A stretch of DNA of 64,000 nucleotides, taken from positions 558,001 to 622,000 of the forward strand of contig WLWT01000002.1 in the NCBI GenBank assembly GCA_012103455.1. Direction: 5' to 3'. Below, one piece after another: positions 44,881 to 54,530 of this stretch (within the stretch, counting starts at the first letter, position 1; each line of letters opens with the position of its first letter). Below the pieces are notes generated by a model that had not been told where the DNA came from, did no database searches, and saw only the letters and a program-made list of their open reading frames with translations. Source of the DNA: Gammaproteobacteria bacterium. GTDB taxonomy: Bacteria; Pseudomonadota; Gammaproteobacteria; HK1. The position numbers and the translations under genes are program-made.

Positions 44881-45683
44881 TCGTGCCAATCGCTGGGCGA
44901 GTTCTACGAAGGACTTGCAACGGTGGTTACGCGTGATGGTGTCGTGCATGGTTTTCCACAGCCGTTCAATCTGATTGACCCACGGTGAGTAGGTGGGCTG
45001 AAAGTAGAGGCGGCACTTCGGATCCGCGCTCAACCAGCGCTGGGCCTTTTCGCTCTTGCGGATGATGGAATTGTCGAGAATGCTCGACCCCCACCCGCTT
45101 GCCGGTATGCGCATGCAGCGCACCGGCAACGTAGTGTTTGTGGTTGTGCCCCGGTGTCGGCACGCCAAACGGCTGGCCGCGCCGGGTCCAACAGGCGTCG
45201 ATACGCCGATTGAAGTCGATATCGGCCTCATCAAAATAGAACGTCTCGTGGTGCTGGCGCCGCCTCAAAGCGCGGCGGATAGCTCGCATCTTGCGATTCT
45301 TTCCCCGGTCTGGGCGAACCCGCACCGGCCGAGTTCGCCGCCACACAAAGCCCAGGTGCGGCAATAGCCGGCGTAGCGTCGAAGAATGAATGGTGCGGTT
45401 GAACTGGCGAGCCACTGCCAACGCCAGCAACTGCGCAGTCCAATCCGTTCGAAGGTAGCCGAACTCACTCGGTGAGGCGTTGAGCCACTCGTTGATTTGA
45501 TTGACCACCTCATCGGTCACGGTCCAGCATTCGCGGCCCCGCGCTGCGGGCACCCACCGGCCTCTGCGTATTGCCAGATGCCACTCACGCCAACCCTGGA
45601 CGGTCGAGCGTGCGGCACAGATCAGCCGCGCCGTCTCGCTCACGCGGCGCCCCGTGTGTACATGCAGCATGGGCCACTGTCGT
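44881..45683 (-). pseudogene. IS630-family transposase, frameshifted
   Basis: The first minus frame has the N-terminal HTH (GRRVSETARLICAARSTVQGWREWHL) and RRLLPHLGFVWRRTRP, followed by FYFDEADIDFN (first D). Near 45090 the reading moves to a second frame, with LYFQPTYSPWVNQIERLWKTMH that holds the second D/N-x and E region (SPWVNQIE). One frameshift separates them. It interrupts the IS5/IS402-like transposase at about 45680. Confidence 0.7.
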
Positions 45684-46205
45684 AAGCGCGGTCTCCGATC
45701 GGTCGTTTGGGCGGGTCGGATATGAATCCAGTAGCCAGTGTTGTTTCAACGAGCGTGACTTCATGGGGCGACGCACAACCGACGCTCATGGCGATAGGAA
45801 GACCCGTGCTGTGTGCCACCGCCATGAGTTTCGAACCCTTGCCCCGCTTAGTTTTACCAACGCCACAGCCCCTTTTTTAACACTGGCAAACGTACCGTCT
45901 ATGAAACATTCTTCTACGTCGATTTTCCCTCTATCGTATAGGTCTTGGGCTAATGTACGCACTATCTTGGATAATGTGTCATTCTCAACCCAGCGTTGGA
46001 ATCGCCTATGACAAGTCTGGTATAATGGAAACCGTTCAGGTCAATCTTTCCATCGCGCCCCTGAGCGCAAAATCCACAAATCCCGTTCAGTATGGCTCGG
46101 TCATCGCAACGCGGGCGACCCCGGCCATCAGTACGGACAGGGGGAGATGGGAGTAGTGGTTTCAATATCTTCCATCGTTCATCTTGTAGTTCTTCTCGAC
46201 GTGGC
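45684..46205 (-). pseudogene. IS402-like IS5-group transposase, frameshifted and interrupted
   Basis: The start MPRREELQDERWKILKPLLPSPPVRTDGRGRP is a clear IS402-type N-terminus. After frameshifts the reads include YDRGKIDVEECFIDGTFASVKKG, HSTGLPIAMSVGCASPHEVTLVE and KRPIGDRAYDS, which carry the DDE core residues. The gene stops at the IS630 junction (about 45684), so the C-terminus is missing. Confidence 0.65.
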
Positions 46206-46252
46206 ATAGGTGTCCTCCAGTTAGGTAACCGGGTAAACATTATTTCACATAA

Positions 46253-46392
46253 GGACACCTCTAAAAATGCACTTTTTCCGCGACTGCGGCGTCAGCTCTG
46301 TGCTCGAATCCTTATGTATGACCTATGCGCTGCGGTTACGCGCGCGGTGCTTCCTTGCACTCACGAAAAAATGACTATTTTTAGCGGTGCCC
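46253..46392 (+). repeat. MITE-like inverted-repeat element, copy D (140 bp)
   Basis: Begins GGACACCTCTAAAAATGCAC and ends with the complement of GGGCACCGCTAAAAATAGT. The interior matches copies A-C. Left flank is ATAA and right flank is ATTG, so no duplication is seen; one side may have been lost with the adjacent IS402-like relic. Confidence 0.8.
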
Positions 46393-46636
46393 ATTGGTTA
46401 AGCAGCGCCTATGCAATTCAAGCATGCGCTGGAAGGAGGCTGGGGCTCAAGCAGTTCTCTCATTGCGTGGATTCACACACGGATGCTCGTTGGAATCAAT
46501 TTTGGCGTAAGCTCGATCAATATGGGTTTGATTGAGCTGCTTAAATACATCATATTGAGAGCGTACCCGTTAAAGAAGTCATAAGGGTCATCGGCGGGAT
46601 GGCGCACGGCTAACCGATTACAGTGAGGAATTCACC

Positions 46637-46816
46637 GTGCAAGCCGCTAAACAAGAAGCGCTCAACACCACCAACCAACTGCCGGAAAATACCGACATGG
46701 ATGAGATCATGTACCGGCTTTATGTGCTGAATAAGATCAGGAAGGGACAGGAGGCCGTGGAACAAAGCCAGACCGTCACCAGCGAGGAGTTGAAGCGGGA
46801 AATTGATTCATGGTGA
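46637..46816 (+). CDS. Small antitoxin of a truncated ParE/RelE system
   Basis: A 59-codon frame from GTG 46637 encodes a small acidic, helical protein (TDMDEIMYRLYVLNKIRKGQEAVEQ then TVTSEELKREIDSW). Its stop overlaps the toxin ATG by seven bases, which is the common antitoxin-toxin layout. The exact family is not certain (StbD/Phd-like helical antitoxin). GTG start and GAGG upstream are plausible. Confidence 0.65.
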   Translation: MQAAKQEALNTTNQLPENTDMDEIMYRLYVLNKIRKGQEAVEQSQTVTSEELKREIDSW

Positions 46817-46992
46817 TCTGGTCGCAACCGGCCAGGGCTGATTTACGTTCCATCCATGATTTCATCGCTCACGATTCCCGCTTCTATGCCAAGAAGGTTG
46901 TTCAGGATATCCGAGAGAAGACCGATATTCTGGAACAGCTACCCAAGGCCGGAAAGAAGGTGCCGGAACTCAATGAGGATGCGGTCAGGTAG
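46810..46992 (+). CDS. ParE/RelE-type toxin, C-terminally truncated
   Basis: Sixty codons match the first two thirds of a ParE toxin: VIWSQPARADLRSIHDFIAHDSRFYAKKVVQDIREKTDILEQLPKAGKKVPE. ParE proteins are usually about 95 aa, and the C-terminal strand with conserved Arg/Tyr is missing. The frame stops at the point where GGCACGCTCTTAAAATAATG begins, probably the end of another mobile element, so the toxin is likely inactive. Confidence 0.7.
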   Translation: MVIWSQPARADLRSIHDFIAHDSRFYAKKVVQDIREKTDILEQLPKAGKKVPELNEDAVR

Positions 46993-47073
46993 GGCACGCT
47001 CTTAAAATAATGTACTCATCTGTCGATAGTTGAGTTATAATCTGGTCTCCTTTGTCAAGAGATGAATACCCAT

Positions 47074-47220
47074 TATGAGCCATGCAGAAATAGTCAAGCG
47101 CAGTGATGCAACGGTTACCTTGCAAGTCACCATTTCTTTAGATCCTAAATCGATGCTTCGCTCCGAAGAAGCGATTCGTGATGCGTTGAATAATGTAGGT
47201 TGTTTCACTGCTGTCCCATA
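47074..47220 (+). pseudogene. N-terminal fragment of an ISKra4-type transposase
   Basis: The 48-codon frame MSHAEIVKRSDATVTLQVTISLDPKSMLRSEEAIRDALNNVG matches what I know of the ISKra4 transposase start, then ends. Upstream 46990-47073 holds GGGCACGCTCTTAAAATAATG, likely the left end of the element. It is a truncated remnant. Confidence 0.45.
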
Positions 47221-47283
47221 AACTTTCATGAGAATGTAAACTGCATCTGTACCTGAGTTTCAATAGGGCCTGGCGGATCTTCT

Positions 47284-48614
47284 GGCTCTTCCCTTCTTTA
47301 AGTGGGTGGTTTAGCATAATCTAAAACACTCAATGCAAAGATGCATCAATGCGCGACAAGAAACTCTATTCTCAAATACCTAGGTATTGAAACACCCTGG
47401 TTCGTGTCTGATGTCGAGCTGTCCCTGCAGGCGTAACAGGTTAAAGTCTTTATTGAGCACACTGGCAAAAAAGGCTGCCAATGCCGTGTTTGCGCTAAGC
47501 CCTGTCCGGGTTACGACCACATTATCCAGAAGTGGCGGCATTGGGATACCTGTCAGTTCCAAATTATCCTTGTCGCCCGTGTTCCCCGTGTCCAATGCCC
47601 TGAACACAAGGTGTTGGCCATTGACGTTCCTTGGGCTGAATCAGGCTCCCGATATACAGCCCTGTTCGAAGCCTTGGTCATTGACTGGCTCAAAGAGGCA
47701 ACAATCAGGGCTGTTGCACAACAAGTGAAGCTTAGCTGGAACGCCATTGATGGTATTGGGCGGCGTGCCGTGAGGAGAGGTCTTGCTCGCAGGGATGCCC
47801 AACCTCCAAAACGACTAGCTGTCGATGAGACCTCTTTTCAAAAGCACCACGAATACGTCACAGTAGTGACTGACCACGATAAAGGCGTCGTTATCCATGT
47901 CGCTGATGATCGTAAAAGCGACAGCCTCAATGAGTATTTTGATACGTTGGCGGATGACGCCAAAAAAGGTATCGAATGTGTGACGATGGATAGGTCCAAG
48001 GCTTATATCAAGTCAGTCAGGCAAACTATTCCGCAGGCAGACCGGAAGATAGCATTTGATAAATTCCCTATTGCTCAGTCCCTGGGTAAAGCGGTCAATA
48101 AGGTTCGCATAGAAGAGAATAAAACCCTTATAAGCAAGGGTGTAGAGTGGCTAAAGGGAACTCGTTACAACGGGCTGACAAACCCTGAGAACCTGTCTAA
48201 AGAGCAGTGGGATAACTTTGAACCACTGAGACACTCAACGCTTAAAACAGCTCGCGCCTGGGCTATTCGTGAACTGGCGATGAGCTTATGGGATTACCCA
48301 TCCACAACTTGGGCAATCAAGGCCTGGAAGAGGTGGTTGATCTGGGCTCAGAGATGTCGCCTAGAACCCATCAAAGAAGTGGCCAGAACGATCAAAGAGC
48401 ATTTGTGGGGCATCGTCAACGCTATTGTTCTTAAGGCCAACAATGGACGAGCAGAAGGCATTAACAGCACGATCCAAAGTTTGAAGAATCGAGCGTGTGG
48501 TTTCAGAAATCGTGAACGATATAAGGCAGCGATCTACTTTCATCTTGGTGGGTTGGATTTGTATCCCACTGGCATACATCGCTGAAAACCGCCCACTTAA
48601 AGAAGGGAAGAGCC
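47284..48614 (+). mobile_element. ISL3-family insertion sequence, defective
   Basis: Ends are 29-bp inverted repeats GGCTCTTCCCTTCTTTAAGT... and its complement with one mismatch (T/C) visible. The element is 1331 bp and carries a broken transposase. No target duplication is seen, since the right flank is IS630 sequence and the left is unrelated. Confidence 0.8.
47349..48585 (+). pseudogene. ISL3-family transposase, frameshift plus nonsense codon
   Basis: The gene begins MRDKKLYSQI, where an extra base near 47375 breaks the frame, and TAA at about 47432 replaces a Gln-type codon in SLQAxQVKVFIEHTGKKGC. From 47611 the frame is intact for 324 codons with the DDE core (RLAVDETSFQKHHEYVTVV, CVTMDRSKAYI) and GRAEGINSTIQSLKNRACGFRN at the end. 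Zinc-finger-like Cys residues precede it (CRVCAKPCPGY). Confidence 0.8.
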
Positions 48615-48915
48615 CATCCAATTCATCGAGCCAAGAAGGTGCAAGAATTTGTCCGCACTAGCCAAGGGAGGCTCACGTTAGTATTGCTACTGCCGTATTC
48701 ACCGGAACTCAATCCTGATGAACGGGTATGGCATCACGTAAAAAGCCAACGGATTGGGCGGACAGTGGTGGCTACAAAGGAGCAACGGGTGGCCTTGGCT
48801 CGTTCGGTGTTGCACTCACTGCAACAGAATACGCAAATAATTAAACGGTTTTTCTATGAAGAGCATGTCAGATATATTCTGAATTGATGTCGGATAATTT
48901 TTTGCCGAATTAGTA
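48615..48915 (+). pseudogene. IS630 transposase C-terminal remnant
   Basis: Reads IHRAKKVQEFVRTSQGRLTLVLLLPYSPELNPDERVWHHVKSQRIGRTVVATKE and ends like the intact copy at 50684-51791 (HVRYILN), followed by the complement of the IS630 end CTAATTCGG. It is about one quarter of the gene and is a second, degraded copy. Confidence 0.75.
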
Positions 48916-48932
48916 AATCAACTACCCTGAAT

Positions 48933-49229
48933 TCAAGTGATAAGTGCATAACCGGATAAATTATTTGCATCCAAGCCAGTCAGCTCCTTAAATACTTCAG
49001 CCGGTGTCTTAAAGCTTAGGCACTTTCTAGGTCGATTGTTCAGTTTGTGGAGCGCTTCAAGAACTTGCTTAGTGGTGACATCGATAAGCGTCATTGTCTT
49101 GGGAAAGTATTGGCGCAATAGCCCATTGGCATTCTCGTTTTGACCTCTTTCCCAAGAATGATACGGCTTCGCAAAATAGGTATCACATTCTAGCTCTAAA
49201 AGCAAACATGCTTGATAATCTAGCCGCAT
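48933..49229 (-). pseudogene. IS30-family transposase C-terminal fragment
   Basis: Minus-strand frame with CDTYFAKPYHSWERGQNENANGLLRQYFPK and LHKLNNRPRKCLSFKTPAEVF, the conserved end of IS30 transposases including the catalytic Glu of ERGQNEN. Only the last 90 or so residues remain. Confidence 0.75.
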
Positions 49230-49346
49230 GGCTCTATCGTATCAAGCATAAGCTCCGCTATATCAATCACCGACACATGTGCTTTTCCAGATAAATCCGC
49301 TAAAATTGCTATATCTAAGGTAAATAAAGCATCCGAGGTGCTGGAT

Positions 49347-49709
49347 ATGGCGGAACCATCAAGCGATTTTTCAGAGCGTTTGCGCACCTTGCGCAAGCAG
49401 AAAAACCTGTCACAAACCGAGTTGGGCAAGCTGGCGGATTTGCATTACACCCATATCGGGCGGTTTGAACGAGGCATCTCCCGTCCCAGCGGCGATACCC
49501 TCAAGCGTCTGGCCGATGCGCTGGATATCAGCAGTGACTATCTGCTGGAAGGATCGACCGAGGACGCGGCCAAGGCCAAGTTCGAGGATCGGGAGTTACT
49601 GCGGCAGTTTCAGGAGGTCGAACACTTGCCCGACGAAGACAAGACCGTGATTAAAAAGCTGCTGGACGCCTTTTTGACCAAGAAGCACCTGCAATCATTG
49701 GCACGTTGA
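49347..49709 (+). CDS. XRE-family HTH regulator (antitoxin-like)
   Basis: A 120-aa protein with an N-terminal HTH_3: LRTLRKQKNLSQTELGKLADLHYTHIGRFERGISRPSGDTLKRLADALDI. The C-terminal half is acidic and helical. The frame extends nine bases upstream with a GTG; the ATG at 49347 is preferred. It precedes a VapB-like gene and a PIN toxin by 10 bp and may be part of that locus. Confidence 0.8.
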   Translation: MAEPSSDFSERLRTLRKQKNLSQTELGKLADLHYTHIGRFERGISRPSGDTLKRLADALDISSDYLLEGSTEDAAKAKFEDRELLRQFQEVEHLPDEDKTVIKKLLDAFLTKKHLQSLAR

Positions 49710-49719
49710 AGAAAGCACC

Positions 49720-49965
49720 ATGATCACACTGACTATTGATCTACCGGACAGCCTGGCTGAGGAAGCCAAACAGGCCGGACTACTGACACCCAATGCCATA
49801 GAAAACATTCTGCGCGAGACTCTGCTCCACCGCGCCGTCAATGGTCTGTTTTCCGCAGCAGACAAACTGGCGGCAGCCAATTTGCCACCCATGACGATGG
49901 ATGAGATTCAGGAAGAGGTAAACGCGGTACGCGCACAGAGAAAACACCGTGCGCCTGGTACTTGA
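49720..49965 (+). CDS. Antitoxin of the PIN-domain toxin (small helical protein)
   Basis: An 81-aa protein: MITLTIDLPDSLAEEAKQAGLLTPNAIENILRETLLHRAVN followed by a charged tail, resembling antitoxins with an N-terminal RHH-like region and a toxin-binding C-terminus. It overlaps the PIN gene by 17 bp, the usual coupling. Confidence 0.75.
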   Translation: MITLTIDLPDSLAEEAKQAGLLTPNAIENILRETLLHRAVNGLFSAADKLAAANLPPMTMDEIQEEVNAVRAQRKHRAPGT

Positions 49966-50383
49966 TACCAATATCGTTGTTTCGGGATTGATCTGGGGCG
50001 GTGTACCACGCCAGTTGCTTGACCTTGGCCGGGACGGTCAAGTAACGCTGTTCACCAGCAGCCTATTGCTGGATGAACTGGCCGATGTATTGGAAAGGGA
50101 GAAATTTGCCGCGCTGTTGGCATCTCAGAACATCACGCCTGCTTTTCTGATGCAGCGCTACGGGATGCTCACCCAGTTGGTTCAACCGCAACCGATTGAG
50201 CGCACCGTTCGGGATATTGATGATGATGCAGTGATCGCCGCAGCACTGGCGGCTAAAACGGAGGTTATTGCCACCGGTGACCAAGATTTGCTGGTGCTGC
50301 ATCCCTGGCAAGGAATTCAGATTTTGAATACGGCTGATGCGTTGGCGTTGATTCAGAGCAAGGCAGCGACCGGCAGCGAATAA
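49949..50383 (+). CDS. PIN-domain toxin (putative VapC-like, COG1569)
   Basis: A 144-aa PIN protein from GTG 49949: RLVLDTNIVVSGLIWGG (acidic D and N/V pattern at the active site), LLLDELADVLER, and DIDDDAVIAAALAA then ATGDQDLL, the conserved acidic residues of the nuclease site. Such toxins cut RNA. It is coupled to the gene before it and stands in the IS island. Confidence 0.8.
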   Translation: MRLVLDTNIVVSGLIWGGVPRQLLDLGRDGQVTLFTSSLLLDELADVLEREKFAALLASQNITPAFLMQRYGMLTQLVQPQPIERTVRDIDDDAVIAAALAAKTEVIATGDQDLLVLHPWQGIQILNTADALALIQSKAATGSE

Positions 50384-50411
50384 ACAAAGCCCCGCAGCGC
50401 GAGGCTTGGGA

Positions 50412-50660
50412 CTACAAGCCGTATTTAGCTTTGGCTTGCTCAACAGCCATAACAGATAGCTTTGGTGCACCACCACTATGAGCGTCACTATCAGGATACG
50501 TTAGCTCCCAATAACGTCCATCCGATGAATCAATATATAAAACACCCCACCCATCTTCGGAAGAACCGACCTCCTTGAGGGTATTGCCGATCAACGCTTC
50601 TATCCTCTTGCTTACATCATCTGCTACGACAGAACCAGCCTGAATAATCCAGTTCCCCAC
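50412..50660 (-). CDS. Imm27-family immunity protein
   Basis: An 82-aa minus-strand protein: GSSEDGWGVLYIDSSDGRYWELTYPDSDAHSGGAPKLSVM fits the Imm27 pattern (GW.LY.D..DGRYWELTYP..E.HGGGPP). Imm27 proteins protect against polymorphic toxins. No cognate toxin is visible nearby, so this is an orphan in the IS island, located 26 bp before the IS630 element. Confidence 0.7.
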   Translation of the reverse strand: MGNWIIQAGSVVADDVSKRIEALIGNTLKEVGSSEDGWGVLYIDSSDGRYWELTYPDSDAHSGGAPKLSVMAVEQAKAKYGL

Positions 50661-50683
50661 CAGTTCAGTCTCACCACTACTTA

Positions 50684-51791
50684 CTAATTCGGAAAAAAAT
50701 TACCCGACATTAATTCAGAATATATCTGACATGCTTTTCATAGAAAAACCGTTTAATTATTTGCGTATTCTGTTGCAGTGAGTGCAACACCGAACGAGCC
50801 AAGGCCATCAGTTGCTCCTTTGTAGCCACCACTGTCCGCCCAATTCGTTGGCTTTTTACATGATGCCATACTAGCTCATCAGGATTGAGTTCCGGTGAAT
50901 ACGGCGGTAACCATACTAACGTGAGCTTACCTTGGCTATTGCGGACAAATTCTTGCACTTTCTTGGCTCGATGAATGGGATGGCCATCAACAATCAAATA
51001 GACCGATCGCTTGGCGTTGTGCAACAAACGCCTTAGAAAGTCGATAAAAACGTCTGCGGTTACCCGTGATTCAGTTACCATGAAACGCAGGTGACCCTTC
51101 GGCGAAACGGCTGACAGCCTATTCACGCTAAAGCGCCGACCCGTTTTCGCTACAACTGGCGTATCACCCCGTACCCCCCAAGTGGTACCACGATGATAAT
51201 CCGACCGGATCGTCGATTCGTCGCCAAAATAGACCCGCGCTCGGCGCCTTTTCGCTTCTCGTTGTACTTCAGGCCAAGTTTCTCTTAACCATACCTTAAC
51301 CTGATCAGGGTTTTGCTCGTATGCCTTAAACCGAGGGCGCTGCGCACTCATCCCCAAACGAGACAGGATATTGCCCACCGAGCGCTCGCTGACCTCGATG
51401 CCAAATTTATCTTTCAGTAATATCTGAATCATCGAGCGTGTCCACAAGGCATCGTGAAAATCCAATTGCAACGGATTCGTTTTAACTAGTTCACGTAAGC
51501 GATCCGCATATTCATCGGGACACTTTCTTGGGCGGCCTGTGATCTTGCCGGTGGACAGCGCCTGTTCACCACCTTGCTCATATCTGGATAACCAATCGTA
51601 AATGCAAGAACGATGAAATCCGAGGGCTTTAATTACTTTTTCAGGGCTTTCACCCGATAATACTTGCGCAACCGCGTGCCTGCGGATGGCTTCTCGCGCG
51701 GAATGGGGCAGTGAGCGACCGTCTGTCTTTTTCATAGCATCACTATAACACATTTTATTAATTTGTGTCGGGTAATTTTTTGCCGAAGTAG
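50684..51791 (-). mobile_element. IS630-family insertion sequence, complete
   Basis: The inverted ends are CTAATTCGGAAAAAAATTACCCGACA and the complement of CTACTTCGGCAAAAAATTACCCGACA. Each is bounded by TA (50682-50683 and 51792-51793), the expected IS630 duplication. It contains one intact transposase gene. Confidence 0.88.
50710..51735 (-). CDS. IS630-family transposase
   Basis: A 341-aa transposase starting MKKTDGRSLPHSAREAIRRHAV. The N-terminal HTH region (VIKALGFHRSCIYDWLSRYEQGG, then LTGRPRKCPDEYADRLRELV) is followed by the DDE core: VYFGDESTIRSD (first D), YLIVDGHPIHRAKK (second D) and LPPYSPELNPDELVWHHVK (Glu). A degenerate copy of its 3' part is at 48615-48915. No disruption is seen, so it may be active. 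Confidence 0.9.
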   Translation of the reverse strand: MKKTDGRSLPHSAREAIRRHAVAQVLSGESPEKVIKALGFHRSCIYDWLSRYEQGGEQALSTGKITGRPRKCPDEYADRLRELVKTNPLQLDFHDALWTRSMIQILLKDKFGIEVSERSVGNILSRLGMSAQRPRFKAYEQNPDQVKVWLRETWPEVQREAKRRRARVYFGDESTIRSDYHRGTTWGVRGDTPVVAKTGRRFSVNRLSAVSPKGHLRFMVTESRVTADVFIDFLRRLLHNAKRSVYLIVDGHPIHRAKKVQEFVRNSQGKLTLVWLPPYSPELNPDELVWHHVKSQRIGRTVVATKEQLMALARSVLHSLQQNTQIIKRFFYEKHVRYILN

Positions 51792-51822
51792 TAACAGCAA
51801 GCTCATCGCACAGCCCTAGTGG

Positions 51823-52020
51823 TTGCACCTGCCGGTACAGGGCCATTCGGTATTACAAACTCCGGCGCACCGCCAGCCGTTCTACCACCACCTACAAATC
51901 CTGGGTTATTACGAAAAACAAGACTGGCAATTCCACAGTTACAGGACTCCTTACGAGATGTTTAAGGAACTGACTGGAATAGATGCAAGAAGAGTCATGG
52001 GTTATGCACTTATGACTTGA
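51823..52020 (+). pseudogene. Second transposase tail fragment (IS30-like)
   Basis: The frame ends in RTPYEMFKELTGIDARRVMGYALMT, which closely resembles the end of the IS30 fragment at 48933-49229 (TPAEVFKELTGLDANNLSGYALIT). The beginning is not identifiable. It is a separate truncated copy at the right side of the island. Confidence 0.45.
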
Positions 52021-52028
52021 ATCCAAGT

Positions 52029-52095
52029 AATGTTAAATTGCGATGCGGTGATTTTCATACGCGAAGTCTATCATAATTAGTGTTAACAGACCTTA
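52029..52095 (-). repeat. Second IS5-family 5' end, inverted to that at 44673
   Basis: On the minus strand it reads CTGTTAACACTAATTATGATAGAC and CTTCGCGTATGAAAATCACCG, matching the start of the IS5 element at 44673-44740. The two ends face away from each other's flanks and bracket 7.4 kb of island. Confidence 0.7.
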
Positions 52096-52194
52096 ACAGG
52101 GATAGCCTGAATATGAATAGACTTCGTAGGTGCACCGCTCCATCGGCGTCTAACATGCAGGGCTCGGTTCAATCCTTCGCCCCGGCAAAACTGC

Positions 52195-53174
52195 CTAAAC
52201 TTGCGAACAGGCAACCCAATGCCCGGGACTCAGCTCGCGCAACTCGGGCACCTGCGATCGGCAACTATAGACCGCCAGTGAACAACGCGGGTGGAACACG
52301 CAGCCGCCCGGTGGGTTGATCGGGCTCGGCACCTCACCTGCCAGCACTTGGTGTTCCCGCGCCGCTTCGATCGTGGGATCAGGCACAGGGATCGCCGACA
52401 GCAACGCCCGAGTGTACGGATGCTGTGGTTTATCGTAAAGCTCGTCACACTCGCAGAGTTCCACCATCTTGCCCAGATACATCACCGCCACGCGGTGGGA
52501 CAGATGGCGCACCACGCTCAAATCGTGAGCGATGAATAAATAGGTGAGATCGAATTGGTCGCGCAGGTCTTCCAACAGGTTGATGATCTGAGCTTGAATC
52601 GACACGTCCAACGCCGATACCGCTTCATCACAGACGATAAACGCCGGATTCAAAGCCAACGCCCGTGCGATACCGACGCGCTGGCGCTGGCCACCGCTCA
52701 TCTCATGGGGATAGCGATCGTAGAATTTCGGATTCAGGCCTACCACTTCGAGCAACTCGATGACCCGCTCTTCGCGCTCCTTGGCAGCGGCGATGATGTT
52801 ATGCACTTTAATCGGCTCACCGATGATGCTGCCGATCTTCATGCGCGGATTAAGCGAGCTGTACGGATCTTGGAAAATAACCTGAATCTCCCGGCGAAGA
52901 CCGATCAATTCCTTATTGGGTAAGGTGGCCAAATCCTTGCCGTTAAATACGATCTGGCCCGCGGTGGGTTCTTCAAGACGCAAGATGCAGCGTCCCGTGG
53001 TGGTTTTGCCGCAACCCGACTCTCCGACCAACCCCAAGGTCTCGCCACTTTCGATCGCAAAAGAAACATCGTCCACTGCTTTTACGCGGGCGACTTCTCT
53101 TTGAATCAAAATGCCTTCGGTGATGGGAAAATATTTACGCAGGTTCTTAACCTGCACCAACGGCTGCTCGGAAC

Positions 53175-53178
<4 letters not shown>
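52195..53178 (-). CDS. dppF: Peptide-type ABC transporter ATPase (DppF/OppF)
   Basis: A 327-aa ATPase: Walker A GESGCGKTTTGRCIL, signature HEMSGGQRQRVGIARALA, Walker B FIVCDEAVSALDVSIQAQ, and the oligopeptide-type tail with CVFHPRCSLAVYSCRSQVPE. Walker B has DEA instead of the usual DEP. Start ATG 53178 overlaps dppD by four bases and follows GGAGG. It ends at 52195, about 100 bp from the IS island. Confidence 0.87.
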
Positions 53179-54167
<989 letters not shown>

Positions 54168-54530
54168 AGATTATGTTCGCCAAAGACAATATTCATCGTG
54201 TATTTATACTAGGCGCAAAGGATTGCCATCCCCGGCCACTATCCGCCTAGGGGGCGGTATTCTCAGACCCAACCCCCCTTTAATCAACCTTTAGGGATCA
54301 ATCACTAACAGATACGCGGCGGTTCACTGAACACACCGCGGGCACAACTGGGCATGGAACTATTCTTCGCCAAGCGCTTGTCGCTGGAGGGCGATGTCGC
54401 AGCCCGGCCGGTGCAAAACCCGGACCGCCGACGGCGGCTTTAGCCGGCAGACCGAGCGCGACGGCACCCGGTCAGTGGCTCACATTGGCTTCGATGAGCC
54501 GCGCGATAAGCCACTGATCGCCAGTGCCCA
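54168..54530. other. Spacer between dppD and the ligase gene; eroded coding fragments
   Basis: The first 150 bp are AT-richer and could hold the dppD promoter. The rest has plus-strand frames such as HIGFDEPRDKPLIASAHYAG that look like a remnant of an unknown gene. No complete gene is supported. Confidence 0.35.
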
